Shown: piece by piece, positions 18,269-28,020 of the stretch
How positions within the stretch are numbered: position 1 is the stretch's first letter
Layout: each line of letters starts with the position of its first letter
Assembly (NCBI RefSeq): GCF_030269485.1
Contig: NZ_BSTL01000045.1
Span: forward strand, 1 to 52,230
Source of the DNA: Actinoplanes sp. NBRC 103695
GTDB lineage: Bacteria; Actinomycetota; Actinomycetes; Mycobacteriales; Micromonosporaceae
Length of the DNA stretch: 52,230 bases
Direction of reading: 5' to 3'
Made by a program: the position numbers and the translations under genes
The notes under the pieces: generated by a model
The model's database searches: none
The model's input: the letters and a program-made list of their open reading frames with translations, nothing else
What the model was told of the DNA's origin: nothing

Positions 18269-18706
18269 ATGCCTTTGTCCGGAGAGTACGAGCCGAGTAC
18301 GTCGAGTTGGGCGCGCAAGCAGGCTGAGGCCTACGAGTCGTCCCACGGCACCAAGGCCACCGATATCCAGGGCAAGCCGATCATCGTGCTGACCTCCGTC
18401 GGCGCGAAGACCGGGTTGCTCCGCAAGACCGCCCTGATGCGCGTCGAGCACGACGGCGCCTACGCGGTGGTCGGCTCGCTCGGCGGCGCACCGAAGAATC
18501 CGGTCTGGGTCTACAACCTGCGCGCCAACCCGCTCGTGGAGTTGCAGGACGGCGCCGAAAGGCACGACTACACGGCCCGCGAGCTGCCGGAGGGACCGGA
18601 ACGCGACGAGTGGTGGCAGCGCTCCGTCGAGGCGTTCCCGAACTACGCCGGCTACCAGCGCAAAACCGAGCGCCTCATCCCGGTGTTCGTCCTGACCCGC
18701 GCCTAA
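18269..18706 (+). CDS. Ddn-type nitroreductase-family deazaflavin (F420)-dependent oxidoreductase
   Basis: This 145-residue split-beta-barrel protein belongs to the F420H2-dependent Ddn family. Diagnostic segments are KPIIVLTSVGAKTGLLRKT (phosphate-binding region), YAVVGSLGGAPKNPVWVYNLRANP and a C-terminal FPNYAGYQRKTERLIPVFVL. Relatives reduce quinones, nitroimidazoles or mycotoxin-like lactones; the natural substrate here is unknown. It lies 40 bp after the methyltransferase with AAGTAAGG upstream of the ATG, probably in the same transcript. Confidence 0.9.
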   Translation: MPLSGEYEPSTSSWARKQAEAYESSHGTKATDIQGKPIIVLTSVGAKTGLLRKTALMRVEHDGAYAVVGSLGGAPKNPVWVYNLRANPLVELQDGAERHDYTARELPEGPERDEWWQRSVEAFPNYAGYQRKTERLIPVFVLTRA

Positions 18707-18715
18707 CCGTCACAA

Positions 18716-18744
18716 GCCCGAGCCCTCCATGCCGGGGTTCGGGC
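18716..18744 (+). terminator. hairpin after the Ddn-type gene
   Basis: GCCCGAGCCC (18716-18725) pairs imperfectly with GGGGTTCGGGC (18734-18744). There is no T run. It is placed right after a stop codon, so it may end the methyltransferase/Ddn transcript. Confidence 0.35.
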
Positions 18745-18800
18745 CGCGCACGTCCCAGCCTCGAGCGCGCCATCCCCGTGTTCGTGCCGGCGCACGCCCA

Positions 18801-18990
18801 GCCTTGACCGCCCGAGCGCCTATCCCGGCGCTCGGGCCGACGCACCGCTCAGCTCCGGCCGCGGCACCTCACCTCGGCGTCGGTGCTGACGCACCGCTCA
18901 GCCTTGACCCCCCGAGCACCCATCCCGGCGCTCGGGCCGACGCACCGCTCAGCTCCGGCCGCGGCACCTCACCCCGCCGTCGGTGCTGAC
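18801..18990. repeat. 100-bp tandem duplication in the convergent gap
   Basis: The segment beginning GCCTTGACC at 18801 recurs at 18901 with a period of exactly 100 bp and few differences, including CTCGGGCCGACGCACCGCTC in both copies. The second copy runs into the 3' end of the ABC ATPase gene (stop at 18969), so the duplication may have contributed its last codons. Confidence 0.75.
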
Positions 18991-19777
18991 GCGGCGCGCC
19001 TTGCCGCCCGATCGGCCGGCACCACCAGCGGGGTGCCGGTCTGCGGGTCGGGGATCACCTCGCACCTCAGCCCGTAGACGTGCTCGACCAGCTCAGCCGT
19101 GATGATCTCGGACGGCTCGCCCTGCGCCACCACCTGGCCCGCCTTCATCGCGATCAGGTGGGTCGCGTAGCGGGTGGCCTGGTTGAGGTCGTGCAGCACC
19201 GCGACCAGGGTGCGGCCCTCCTCGTTCAGGTCGGCGCACAGGTCGAGCAGCTCGATCTGGTAGGCGATGTCGAGGTACGTGGTGGGCTCGTCGAGCAGCA
19301 GGATGCCGGTCTGCTGGGCGAGCGCCATGGCCATCCACACTCGCTGGCGCTGGCCGCCGGAGAGCTCGTCGACCGCCCGGTCGGCGAGCGTGGTCACACC
19401 CGTGGCCTCCATCGCGAGCGCCACCTGCTCCTCGTCCTCGGGTGTCCACTGCCGCAGCAGCTTCTGGTGCGGGAAGCGGCCGCGGGCCACCAGGTCCGCG
19501 ACCGAGATGCCCTCGGGTGCGATCGCCGACTGGGCGAGCAGCCCGAGCCGCCGCGCGACCTCCTTCGACCGGTAGGACGAGATCGCCGCGCCGTCCAGCA
19601 CCACCGTGCCGGCCTTCGGCGTGAGCAGGCCGGACAGTGCCCGCAGCAGCGTCGACTTGCCGCACGCGTTGGGGCCCACGATCACGGTGAACGACCCGTC
19701 GGGGATTTCCACGGTCAGCCCGGACGCGACCACCCGCTGGTCGTACGCGAGGGTCAGGTCCGCACCGGAGAGGCGGG

Positions 19778-19781
<4 letters not shown>
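18969..19781 (-). CDS. iron-siderophore ABC transporter ATP-binding protein (FepC/FhuC-type)
   Basis: The 270-residue ATPase has Walker A GPNACGKST (with Ala where Gly is usual), a Q-loop in LAQS, signature LSGGQRQR, Walker B ILLLDEPTTYLDIAYQ and the H-loop in AVLHDLNQATRYATHLIAM. The TTYLD and AVLHDLNQA segments are typical of ferric-siderophore importers. It powers uptake through the two FecCD permeases encoded upstream. The start ATG overlaps the upstream permease stop (ATGA). The last ~10 residues come from a 100-bp tandem duplication and are probably non-essential. Confidence 0.93.
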
Positions 19782-20961
<1,180 letters not shown>

Positions 20962-20965
<4 letters not shown>

Positions 20966-22038
20966 AGCGGCACGATCCGGCGCCGGAGGATCACGGCCAG
21001 GAAGATCGGGGCACCGATGAAGGCCGTGATCAGACCGGCCTGCAACTCGCCCGGCCGCGCGACCACCCGCCCCGCCACGTCGGCGAGCAGCAGCAGCGCC
21101 GGCGCCAGGATCAACGAGTACGGCAGAAGCCAACGCTGGTCGGGCCCGACGATCGCGCGGGCCAGATGTGGCACCGCCAAGCCGACGAAGGCAATCGGCC
21201 CGACCGCGGCCGTCGCCCCGCCGCAGAGGAGCGTGATCGCGATCGCGCTGAGCACCCGGGTGCGACCGAGGTTCGCGCCCAGCGCTCTCGCGGTGTCCTC
21301 GCCCAGCGCGACCACGTTCAGGGACGGCCCGAGCCCGAGCGCGAGCAACGCTCCCGCCACGATGAAGGGCAGCACGCCCAGCACGACGTCCATGTCCCGG
21401 CCGGCCAGCCCGCCGACGACCCACAGCCGGTAACGGTCGAACGTGGTGACGTCCAGCAAGGCCACCGCGTTGGTGATCGCCAGCAGAGCCGCCCCGACGG
21501 CGGCGCCGGCCAGCGCCAGCCGCTCCGGCGAGGCGCCCGACCGGCCGCGCGTGCCGAGGAGGTAGACCACGACGAACGCTCCGGCGGCCCCGGCGAAGGC
21601 GAACCAGATGTAACCGGTCAGCGAGGTCACCCCGAGCGTCCGGATAGCCAGCACCACGGCGGCCGCGGCCCCCGCGTTGATGCCGAGGATGCCCGGGTCG
21701 GCCAGCGGGTTGCGGGTGAGCGCCTGCATCAGGGCGCCGGCCAGCCCGAGCGCGACACCGGCGGCGAGGCCGAGCAGCGTACGCGGGATCCTCAGGTCCT
21801 GAATGATCGTCAGGTCCTCGGCGCGGGAAGGATCGGTGATCCGCCCGTCCAGCGCGTCCCAGACCGTGCTCAGCGGGATCGCCTTGGTGCCTATCGCGAT
21901 GCTCAGTGCCGCCGCCCCGACCAGGATGGCGACGGCGACGACCAGGCCCAGGCCGCGTGTGGTGAGACCACCACGCGCCCGGACCCTTTCCGCGGCCGGG
22001 AGGTAACCGGCCTTGACGGCCGCCGCCGTGGTGGTCAC
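20962..22038 (-). CDS. FecCD-family siderophore ABC permease (first permease)
   Basis: The 358-residue integral membrane subunit has FecCD motifs LRIPRTLLGLAAGVALGLAG, RNPLADPGILGINAGAAAAV, VALGEDTARALG (coupling region) and GPIAFVGLAVPHLAR. A GTG start overlaps the TGA of the binding-protein gene (GTGA). It forms the transmembrane channel as a heterodimer with the second permease. Confidence 0.92.
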
Positions 22039-23057
22039 TTCAGCGCGTCCCGCACCATCGGCAGGAACTTCTCCAGCGTGAACGGGGTGCTGAGCACCGA
22101 GTTGGTGGAGAACGCGTTGACCAGGTCCGCGTCGTCGACGATCAGCAGCCGCCCGGCCTTGGCGGCCGGGATGCTGTTGAGCACGGTGTCCTTCTTGAGC
22201 TCGGCGCCGGCCCCGATGCCGAACATCACGGTGAGGTCGGCGTCGAGCAGGCTGACCCGCTCCTTGGAGATCTCCGCGTAGAACGACGCCGGCTTCAGAG
22301 CCTCGATCTTCGGCGAGTTGGTGAAGCCGAGCGCTTCCATGAACTGCACCCGGCCGTCCCCGCGGGTGTATGCGCCGTACTGACCGGCGAAGGCCGCCGC
22401 CACGCACACCGTCTTGCCCGCGAACGTCGGGTTGGCCGCCTTGGCGTCGGCCAGCGCCTTGTCGTTGTCGGCGACCAGCTTCTCGCCTTCGGCCTTCCGC
22501 CCGAGCGCCTCGGCGATCATCACGGTCTGGTCCTTGAGCGTCGTCCCGTACGGCTGGGTTCCGGTCGGGCCGGACAGCGTGGGCGCCAGCTTCTCCAGCT
22601 GTTCCCAGGTGGCCTTCACGTTGTCCGACTTGGTGAAGGTGACCAGGTCGGGCCGCAGCGCCGCCACCGCGTCAAAGTTGATCTCCGGGCCCTTGAGCAC
22701 CGTCGGCTTGGCCCCGTTGAGCTTGGCCTGTGCCCACGGCCCGACGCCGACCGGCCACGCCTGGAACCAGTCGAGGATGCCGGCCGGGACGACGCCCAGC
22801 GCGAGCAGCACGTCGGCGTCCGCCCAGCCGAGCGAGACGACGGCCTTGGGCGCCTCCTCGACCGTGGTCGTGCCGAACTGGTGGGCGACCGACGCCGGGA
22901 AGGTGCCGCCGCCCGTGCCCGGCGAGGCAGCGCCGCCGGTGCCGCTGCCGGTGCCGGTGCCGTCGCCCTCGCTGCCACACGCGGCGAGGAAGCCGGCTGC
23001 GGCCGCACCGACAGCGCCGAAGAGCAGTCCCCGGCGGGAAAGGTTATGGCCGGTCAT
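22035..23057 (-). CDS. iron-siderophore substrate-binding lipoprotein
   Basis: The 340-residue periplasmic-type binding protein has a twin-arginine-like lipoprotein signal (SRRGLLFGAVGAAAAGFLAAC, with lipobox Cys about residue 28). A Gly/Thr/Ser linker and a FepB/FecB-fold domain follow (AVVSLGWADADVLLALGVVPAGI, PDLVTFTK, DADLTVMFGIG). It is the first gene of a four-gene overlapping operon (binding protein, two permeases, ATPase). I chose ATG 23057 because it gives the signal peptide directly; an in-frame ATG at 23093 would lie within the iron box. Confidence 0.92.
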   Translation of the reverse strand: MTGHNLSRRGLLFGAVGAAAAGFLAACGSEGDGTGTGSGTGGAASPGTGGGTFPASVAHQFGTTTVEEAPKAVVSLGWADADVLLALGVVPAGILDWFQAWPVGVGPWAQAKLNGAKPTVLKGPEINFDAVAALRPDLVTFTKSDNVKATWEQLEKLAPTLSGPTGTQPYGTTLKDQTVMIAEALGRKAEGEKLVADNDKALADAKAANPTFAGKTVCVAAAFAGQYGAYTRGDGRVQFMEALGFTNSPKIEALKPASFYAEISKERVSLLDADLTVMFGIGAGAELKKDTVLNSIPAAKAGRLLIVDDADLVNAFSTNSVLSTPFTLEKFLPMVRDALK

Positions 23058-23078
23058 GAAATCTCCCGATTCATCAAG

Positions 23079-23097
23079 TAAGGCTTGCCTCACCTTA
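23079..23097 (-). promoter_or_regulatory. iron box (DtxR/IdeR/DmdR-type operator)
   Basis: TAAGGCTTGCCTCACCTTA on the plus strand is a 19-bp imperfect palindrome matching 13 of 19 positions of the DtxR/IdeR consensus TTAGGTTAGSCTAACCTAA. It lies 22 bp before the binding-protein start. Fe(II)-dependent repression of the siderophore importer is the expected logic. Confidence 0.75.
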
Positions 23098-23224
23098 GCG
23101 GGCCCCCTTCGTCCCCGCGCAACCCGCTGGCCTGCATCTTCGACTGTCCGGACTGGACGGAGGATGATGCGCGGGAATCGCTCAAAGGGGAAACGGCTGT
23201 ATTTCCGGCCGCATCGGGACGATC

Positions 23225-24379
23225 ATGGTGGGTATGCGTGCACCCCATCAGTCCGTCGACCGGCTCGGCAGCCGTCCTGTGGAGGCGGCCGCAAGCCTGC
23301 CCACCCACCACGCTCTGCCGCTGGCCGCGTCCGTCGACGACGGGGACCGCCTGATCGACGTGGTCGACCTGCTCGCCCTGGACGCGTTCGTCACCGGGCG
23401 GGAGCCGTTCGGCCGCAGCAGCTACCTCGAGAACGTCCGCGCCGACGCGCCGCTCAGCACCGACGACGCCCGCGTCGTGCGGGACGCCGTCGAGGAGGAC
23501 GGCCAGGGCCGCCTCTCCGTCGGCGAGGGGTGGACGCTGCACGTGTCGCGCTGGCGTCAGAGCCGCCGCGCCCGCGTGACGGTCACCGCGATCAGCGCTG
23601 AACTGGCCGAGTCCGTGCTGGCCGCGGTCACCGAGGGAGCGGTCGAGGAGCCGCAGCCCGCGCCGGAGAGTGTGCCCATCGGTTTCTGGCATTTCGGCGC
23701 CCACGGCCCGCGCCGGGTCCAGCGTGAGATCGACGCCGCACCGTGGCCGGAGATCAGGGGCAACTACGCGACCCCGGTCGCCGAAACGCTGGAACGCCTG
23801 ATGGTGCTCGACGGCAGCGTCGTCAGCGGCCGGCTCCTGCTGCTGCACGGGGAGCCCGGCACCGGCAAGACGACCGCGCTGCGCGCACTCGCCCAGCAGT
23901 GGCGTTCGTGGTGCCAGGTCGACTGCGTGCTCGACCCCGAGCGCCTCTTCAGCGATCCCGCCTACCTGATGAGCGTGGCGCTGGGCACCGGCGACGACGA
24001 CGAGCCGCGCTGGCGCCTGCTGATGCTCGAGGACTGCGACGAGCTGGTCAGCGGCGAGGCCAAGGCGAGCGCCGGCCAGTCGCTGTCCCGCCTGCTGAAC
24101 CTGACCGACGGCCTGCTCGGCCAGGGCCGCAACGCCCTCATCGCGATCACGACGAACGAGGACCTGGCCTCCCTGCACCCGGCCGTGGTGCGACCGGGCC
24201 GGTGCCTGGCCAGCATCGAGGTGGGCCGGCTGCCCCATGCGGAGGCTGCACACTGGCTGGGCACGTCGAGGGGTATCGGGCCGGAGGGCGCGACGCTGGC
24301 CGAGCTCTACGCCCTGCGTACCGGCGCCCAGCCCGTCACGGTGCCGAAGTCGACGCCCAGCACCGGCATGTACCTGTAG
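23225..24379 (+). CDS. DUF5925 AAA-family ATPase
   Basis: The 384-residue protein combines an N-terminal DUF5925 domain (about residues 20-160, with EGWTLHVSRWRQSRRARVTVTA) and an AAA core. Walker A is GEPGTGKT (about residue 209), Walker B LLMLEDCDEL, sensor 1 AITTNEDLASLHPAVVRPGR. The segment WRSWCQVDCVLDPERLFSD is highly conserved among actinobacterial orthologues. It is cytoplasmic with unknown function. Starts at 23225 and 23234 are both possible. It is divergent from the siderophore operon with about 130 bp between the iron box and the start. Confidence 0.88.
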   Translation: MVGMRAPHQSVDRLGSRPVEAAASLPTHHALPLAASVDDGDRLIDVVDLLALDAFVTGREPFGRSSYLENVRADAPLSTDDARVVRDAVEEDGQGRLSVGEGWTLHVSRWRQSRRARVTVTAISAELAESVLAAVTEGAVEEPQPAPESVPIGFWHFGAHGPRRVQREIDAAPWPEIRGNYATPVAETLERLMVLDGSVVSGRLLLLHGEPGTGKTTALRALAQQWRSWCQVDCVLDPERLFSDPAYLMSVALGTGDDDEPRWRLLMLEDCDELVSGEAKASAGQSLSRLLNLTDGLLGQGRNALIAITTNEDLASLHPAVVRPGRCLASIEVGRLPHAEAAHWLGTSRGIGPEGATLAELYALRTGAQPVTVPKSTPSTGMYL

Positions 24380-24407
24380 CACTTGTCGCACCTCCTTCGA
24401 TATCGTC

Positions 24408-24441
24408 GCCGGCCGGGCTCGCGTGAACGGGCACGGCCGGC
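24408..24441. terminator. hairpin in the convergent gap
   Basis: GCCGGCCG (24408-24415) and CGGCCGGC (24434-24441) form an 8-bp stem between the convergent DUF5925 and ABC permease genes. No T run; a bidirectional terminator is plausible. Confidence 0.35.
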
Positions 24442-24518
24442 GCTCGCGGCGCCCAGGTGCACGTCGAGCGGACCCGGACCTTCTGTATCGATGACGCGGA
24501 CTTCTGCATCGATGGCGC

Positions 24519-25232
24519 TCAGCCGGTGCGCGGATCCCATCGGAAGTAGCGCCACGCCAGCAGCCCGGCCACGCCGGCGATGGTCACCATCACCGCGACG
24601 TCACGCCAGCCGTCGAACCACGCACCGCCTGGATGCCATGCCAGCCGGACCAGCTCGGTCACCGCACCGCCCGGCAGCAGGAACGCCCACTGCCCGCCCT
24701 GCAGCACCCAGAGCCCCCCGCCGCACAGCGTCAGGAACACCGGCACCGTGGTCAGCTGAGCCAGCTCCGGCGCGGGAGTCACCACAGACGTGACCACCGC
24801 CAGGACCGAGGCGCACGCCGTGCCCAGGCCGACCGCGGCCACGAGGGGCCACCACCGTCCGGGCGGATCGACGCCGGCGACCAGGGTCACCGCGATCAGC
24901 AGAACGGTCTGGACGATCCCGAGGAGCACCAGCGGAGCCAGCAACCCCGCCCAGGCGCCGACCGGAGTCAGCGCACTCTCGCGCAACCTCTTGAGCACTC
25001 GCTCCTGCCTGCGCGCGGCCAGCATGGTCACCGCCTGCAGGTAAGGCGTGCACCCGAGAAGCAGCAGCACCTGCATGGCCACGGCATCCGCGTTGAGCCC
25101 CATCGACGAGTCGCGCGCCAGCAGCATCCAGCCGACGCCCGCACCGACCGGCAGCAGCACCGCGTTGGCGAGCGCGAGCGGGCTGCGCCACAGCAGCGCG
25201 AACTCAGCCCGCGCGAGAACCGGCCAGATCAT
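24519..25232 (-). CDS. ABC-2-type transporter permease
   Basis: The 237-residue membrane protein has six predicted helices (WRSPLALANAVLLPVGAGVG, LLLGCTPYLQAVTMLAARRQE, LLAPLVLLGIVQTVLLIAVT and others), the pattern of drug/lipid exporter ABC-2 subunits. The cytoplasmic RRQERVLKRLRESALTPVGAW segment is typical of the family. Its ATG overlaps the ATPase stop (ATGA). With the ATPase it should form an exporter controlled by the divergent two-component system. Substrate unknown. Confidence 0.88.
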   Translation of the reverse strand: MIWPVLARAEFALLWRSPLALANAVLLPVGAGVGWMLLARDSSMGLNADAVAMQVLLLLGCTPYLQAVTMLAARRQERVLKRLRESALTPVGAWAGLLAPLVLLGIVQTVLLIAVTLVAGVDPPGRWWPLVAAVGLGTACASVLAVVTSVVTPAPELAQLTTVPVFLTLCGGGLWVLQGGQWAFLLPGGAVTELVRLAWHPGGAWFDGWRDVAVMVTIAGVAGLLAWRYFRWDPRTG

Positions 25233-26143
25233 CGCCCCTCCTCCCCCGCCGCCCATTGCCCGCCCAGCCCTGCCCCACCTGGTCCTGCACCGCGGAATCC
25301 CGCACCACCCGGCCCTGCCCCGCCCGGCCCTGCCCCACCGCGTCCCGGACTGCCCTTCGACGCCGCGTCCTGCACCGCCTGGTCTCTCACCGCCCGGTCC
25401 TGCCCCGCCTGCTCGCGTACCGCCACGTGCTGCGCCGCCTGCTCGCGCACCGCCGCCTGCTCGCGTACCGCCGCGTGCTGCCCAGCCGTCACCGCGCGGA
25501 ATGCCGCCGCCGCGTCCCCGCTGCCCGAACGCGCGACCCGGCCCTCGTGCAGCACGACGAAACGATCCGCGTACTGCGAGGCCTCCTCCAGGTAATGCGT
25601 GGTCACGAGCACGGTGGCGCCGGCCGTCACACGGTGCCGGAGCACCTCCCACGCGCTGTCCCGTGACTCCGGGTCCAGGCCCGCGGTCGGCTCGTCGAGC
25701 ACCAGCAGGGGAGGATCGCCGGACAGCGCGATCGCGAGGTCGAGGCGACGGCGCTCGCCGCCGGAGAGGTGCCGCACCTTGACCCTGGCGCGCCCGGCCA
25801 GGCCCACCTCAGCGAGCGTCCCCGAGGCCGCCCGCCCGTTGAGCCCGGTCCACAACCGGAGTGTCTCGGCGCTGGTCAATCCGGGTGTGAAACCCGAGTC
25901 CTGCGGCACCATGCCGATCAGTGGCGCGAGGGCGCGCCGCTCACGGCACGGATCGCGGCCCAGCACCCGGACTGTGCCGGCGGCCGGGCTGAGCAGGCCG
26001 CGAATGAGGTCGACGAGGGTGGTCTTGCCGGCCCCGTTGGTGCCGAGCAGAGCGACGATCTCGCCGGCACGGACGGTCAGGTCGACACCGGTCAACGCCT
26101 GGTGGCCGGCATAGGCGAAGTGGGTCCCGCTGCACTGAATCAT
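25229..26143 (-). CDS. ABC transporter ATP-binding protein with repetitive C-terminal tail
   Basis: The 304-residue protein has a complete ABC domain in the first ~215 residues: Walker A GTNGAGKTT, Q-loop MVPQDSGF, signature LSGGERRR, Walker B LLVLDEPTAGLDPESR and H-loop LVTTHYLEEASQYADR. This fits the daunorubicin-resistance/exporter ATPase group. The last ~85 residues are an unusual tail: about five AVREQA-type repeats followed by Gly/Ala/Pro-rich GPGGAG repeats. I chose ATG 26143 because an in-frame ATG at 26185 falls inside the 35-bp dyad operator. Confidence 0.88.
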   Translation of the reverse strand: MIQCSGTHFAYAGHQALTGVDLTVRAGEIVALLGTNGAGKTTLVDLIRGLLSPAAGTVRVLGRDPCRERRALAPLIGMVPQDSGFTPGLTSAETLRLWTGLNGRAASGTLAEVGLAGRARVKVRHLSGGERRRLDLAIALSGDPPLLVLDEPTAGLDPESRDSAWEVLRHRVTAGATVLVTTHYLEEASQYADRFVVLHEGRVARSGSGDAAAAFRAVTAGQHAAVREQAAVREQAAQHVAVREQAGQDRAVRDQAVQDAASKGSPGRGGAGPGGAGPGGAGFRGAGPGGAGLGGQWAAGEEGR

Positions 26144-26179
26144 GGGTGAAGCGTGGCCGCGTCCGATGCCCGCGGGTAG

Positions 26180-26214
26180 TGACATCGTGTCATCGAAGCT
26201 GATGACATTTGTCA
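26180..26214. promoter_or_regulatory. 35-bp interrupted dyad between exporter and two-component genes
   Basis: TGACA-TCG-TGTCA (26180-26192) and TGACA-TT-TGTCA (26203-26214) flank an inner CATC-N6-GATG dyad. The whole 35 bp is therefore a near-palindrome made of four TGACA/TGTCA half sites. It sits between the divergent ATPase and histidine-kinase starts and is the best candidate binding site for the response regulator encoded downstream. Confidence 0.65.
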
Positions 26215-26251
26215 GTACCGGACCGGATCCGCCGAGCGGCATGATGGCCCC

Positions 26252-27433
26252 ATGACCCGCTCGTTGCGCTATCTGCGGCACTTCACCGCAGGCTCGCTGC
26301 TCTTCTCCGCGCTGCTCGTGGTGGCCTTGTCTCCCACGCCGGCCGCGGTGGCGGCGTGCGCCGTGGCGGGTGTTCTCTATGTGCGAGCGCTCTACGCTCG
26401 GCCCGGCTCCTGGGTGCTCCGGCTGATGCCGGTGGGCGCGGTCGCCGCGGTGATCGTCACCGCACAGGACCCGCGGAGCATCTGGCCGACAGCCGCCGTG
26501 CCGGCCGTGGTCACGACGGGAGCCATGATCTGCACGCGGTGGCCGCGCCTGCCCATCGCCGGCATCGGGCTGGCCGTCACGGGCGTGACCGTGGTGCTGG
26601 CGACGCGAGACTGGCCGGCGGCGCTGATCGCGACCGGCGCGACGTTCATCTGCGTCTCCGCTCTCATGGCGCAGTTCTGGGTGTGGGAGGTCGCGGTCCA
26701 GGTGGATCGTGATCGGGTCCGCGGAGCGGTGGACGCGGTCGACCGGGAGCGCCAGCGGTTCGCGGCCGACCTGCATGACATCCAGGGGCACAACCTTCAG
26801 GCGATCGTTCTGAAGAGCGAGCTGGCCGCCCGGCTGGTCGCGGTCGATCCGGGGCGAGCGGCGGCCGAGATGAGCGCGGTGGAGGAGCTGGCGCGTAGGA
26901 CTCTCGCCGAAACCCGCAGCGTGGCGCACGGCTACCGCGAGGTGTCGTTCGAGACGGAGCTGGCCAACGCGGTCGGATTGCTGAAGGCGGGCGGTGTTCG
27001 CTGCCACACGGATCTCGTCGCCTACGACGACGTGCGACCCGAGGTTCGGCGCTTGCTCGCGCTGCTCGTGCGCGAGGCGACGACGAACGTGCTCCGGCAC
27101 AGTGACGCCGACAAGGCCGACATCACGCTCGCGGCCACCGCCGACGAGGTGCGGCTCACGGTTCGCAACAACAACCCACTCGCCCGCTTGCACGGCGACG
27201 GTCAAGGGCTCACCGGCCTGGCGGAGCGATTCACCGCAGCGGGCGGCAGGCTGCGCTGGGCGTCGAGCACCGACTGCTTCGAAGTCGAGGCGGCGCTGCC
27301 GCGGACACCCGGGGAAGACGATGGCACCGGCCACACCGGCCACCTCGAGATCGGCCGCCACGAGAGCGCGGCAAACAGCCAGACAGTGACCCCGCACCGG
27401 GACCGGGCCGAGCGAGGGACGGCGGCTCCATGA
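26252..27433 (+). CDS. DesK/NarX-type sensor histidine kinase
   Basis: The 393-residue membrane kinase has five or so hydrophobic segments in residues 10-145. A HisKA_3 dimerisation helix follows, with the phosphoacceptor His in FAADLHDIQGHNLQAIVLKS (about residue 175). The HATPase_c domain has N-box REATTNVLRHSDA and G-box GDGQGLTGLAERF. There is no extracellular sensor domain, so it probably senses a membrane state or an intramembrane ligand, as DesK does. The C-terminal ~35 residues are a divergent His/Arg-rich tail. It overlaps the response-regulator gene by 4 nt. Confidence 0.92.
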   Translation: MTRSLRYLRHFTAGSLLFSALLVVALSPTPAAVAACAVAGVLYVRALYARPGSWVLRLMPVGAVAAVIVTAQDPRSIWPTAAVPAVVTTGAMICTRWPRLPIAGIGLAVTGVTVVLATRDWPAALIATGATFICVSALMAQFWVWEVAVQVDRDRVRGAVDAVDRERQRFAADLHDIQGHNLQAIVLKSELAARLVAVDPGRAAAEMSAVEELARRTLAETRSVAHGYREVSFETELANAVGLLKAGGVRCHTDLVAYDDVRPEVRRLLALLVREATTNVLRHSDADKADITLAATADEVRLTVRNNNPLARLHGDGQGLTGLAERFTAAGGRLRWASSTDCFEVEAALPRTPGEDDGTGHTGHLEIGRHESAANSQTVTPHRDRAERGTAAP

Positions 27434-28020
27434 TCCGCTTGCTCCTTGCCGACGACGAGGTGCTGATCCGCGGCGCCATGGCGGCGCTGCTCGATCTCGA
27501 GGCGGACATCTGCGTGGTCGGCGAGGCTGCCGATGGGGAGACGGCCGTGGCGCTGGCCGGGCGGGTGCGGCCCGACGTCGCCGTGTTGGATCTCGAGATG
27601 CCGCCCGGTGACGGCATTGCGGCGGCCGAGCAGCTGACCATCCCCGTCGTGCTGGTCACGCGACACGCGCGGCCCGGTGTTCTGCGGCGGGCGCTCGGGG
27701 CCGGCGTGCGTGGCTTCGTTCCGAAGACCACGCCGGCGAGTGCGCTCGCCGAGATCATCCGCCAGGTTCACGGCGGGCGGCGCTATGTGGATCAGGACTT
27801 TGCGGCCTATGCGCTCAGTGAGCAGCCGTGCCCGCTGTCGCCACGGGAGAGGGACGTCCTGCGCGCCACGCGGCAGGGTAAGCCGATCAAGGAGATCGCC
27901 GCCGCCACCCACCTGGCTCCGGGGACTGTGCGGAACTATCTGTCCACCGCGATCGCCAAGCTTGCTGTCAACGATCGCCATGCCGCGGCCCGGGCGGCGT
28001 GGGAGCAGGGGTGGATCTAA
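27430..28020 (+). CDS. NarL/LuxR-family response regulator
   Basis: The 196-residue regulator has a receiver domain (LLADDEVLIRGAMAALL, phosphoacceptor Asp in VAVLDLEMPPGDG at about residue 54, Lys in VPKTTPAS) and a LuxR-type HTH (LSPRERDVLRATRQGKPIKE, GTVRNYLSTAIAKL). It is the partner of the overlapping kinase and resembles DesR. It probably controls the divergent ABC exporter through the 35-bp dyad. Its TAA stop overlaps the TAG stop of the convergent PurA-like gene within a CTAA tetranucleotide, leaving no room for a terminator. Confidence 0.92.
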   Translation: MIRLLLADDEVLIRGAMAALLDLEADICVVGEAADGETAVALAGRVRPDVAVLDLEMPPGDGIAAAEQLTIPVVLVTRHARPGVLRRALGAGVRGFVPKTTPASALAEIIRQVHGGRRYVDQDFAAYALSEQPCPLSPRERDVLRATRQGKPIKEIAAATHLAPGTVRNYLSTAIAKLAVNDRHAAARAAWEQGWI

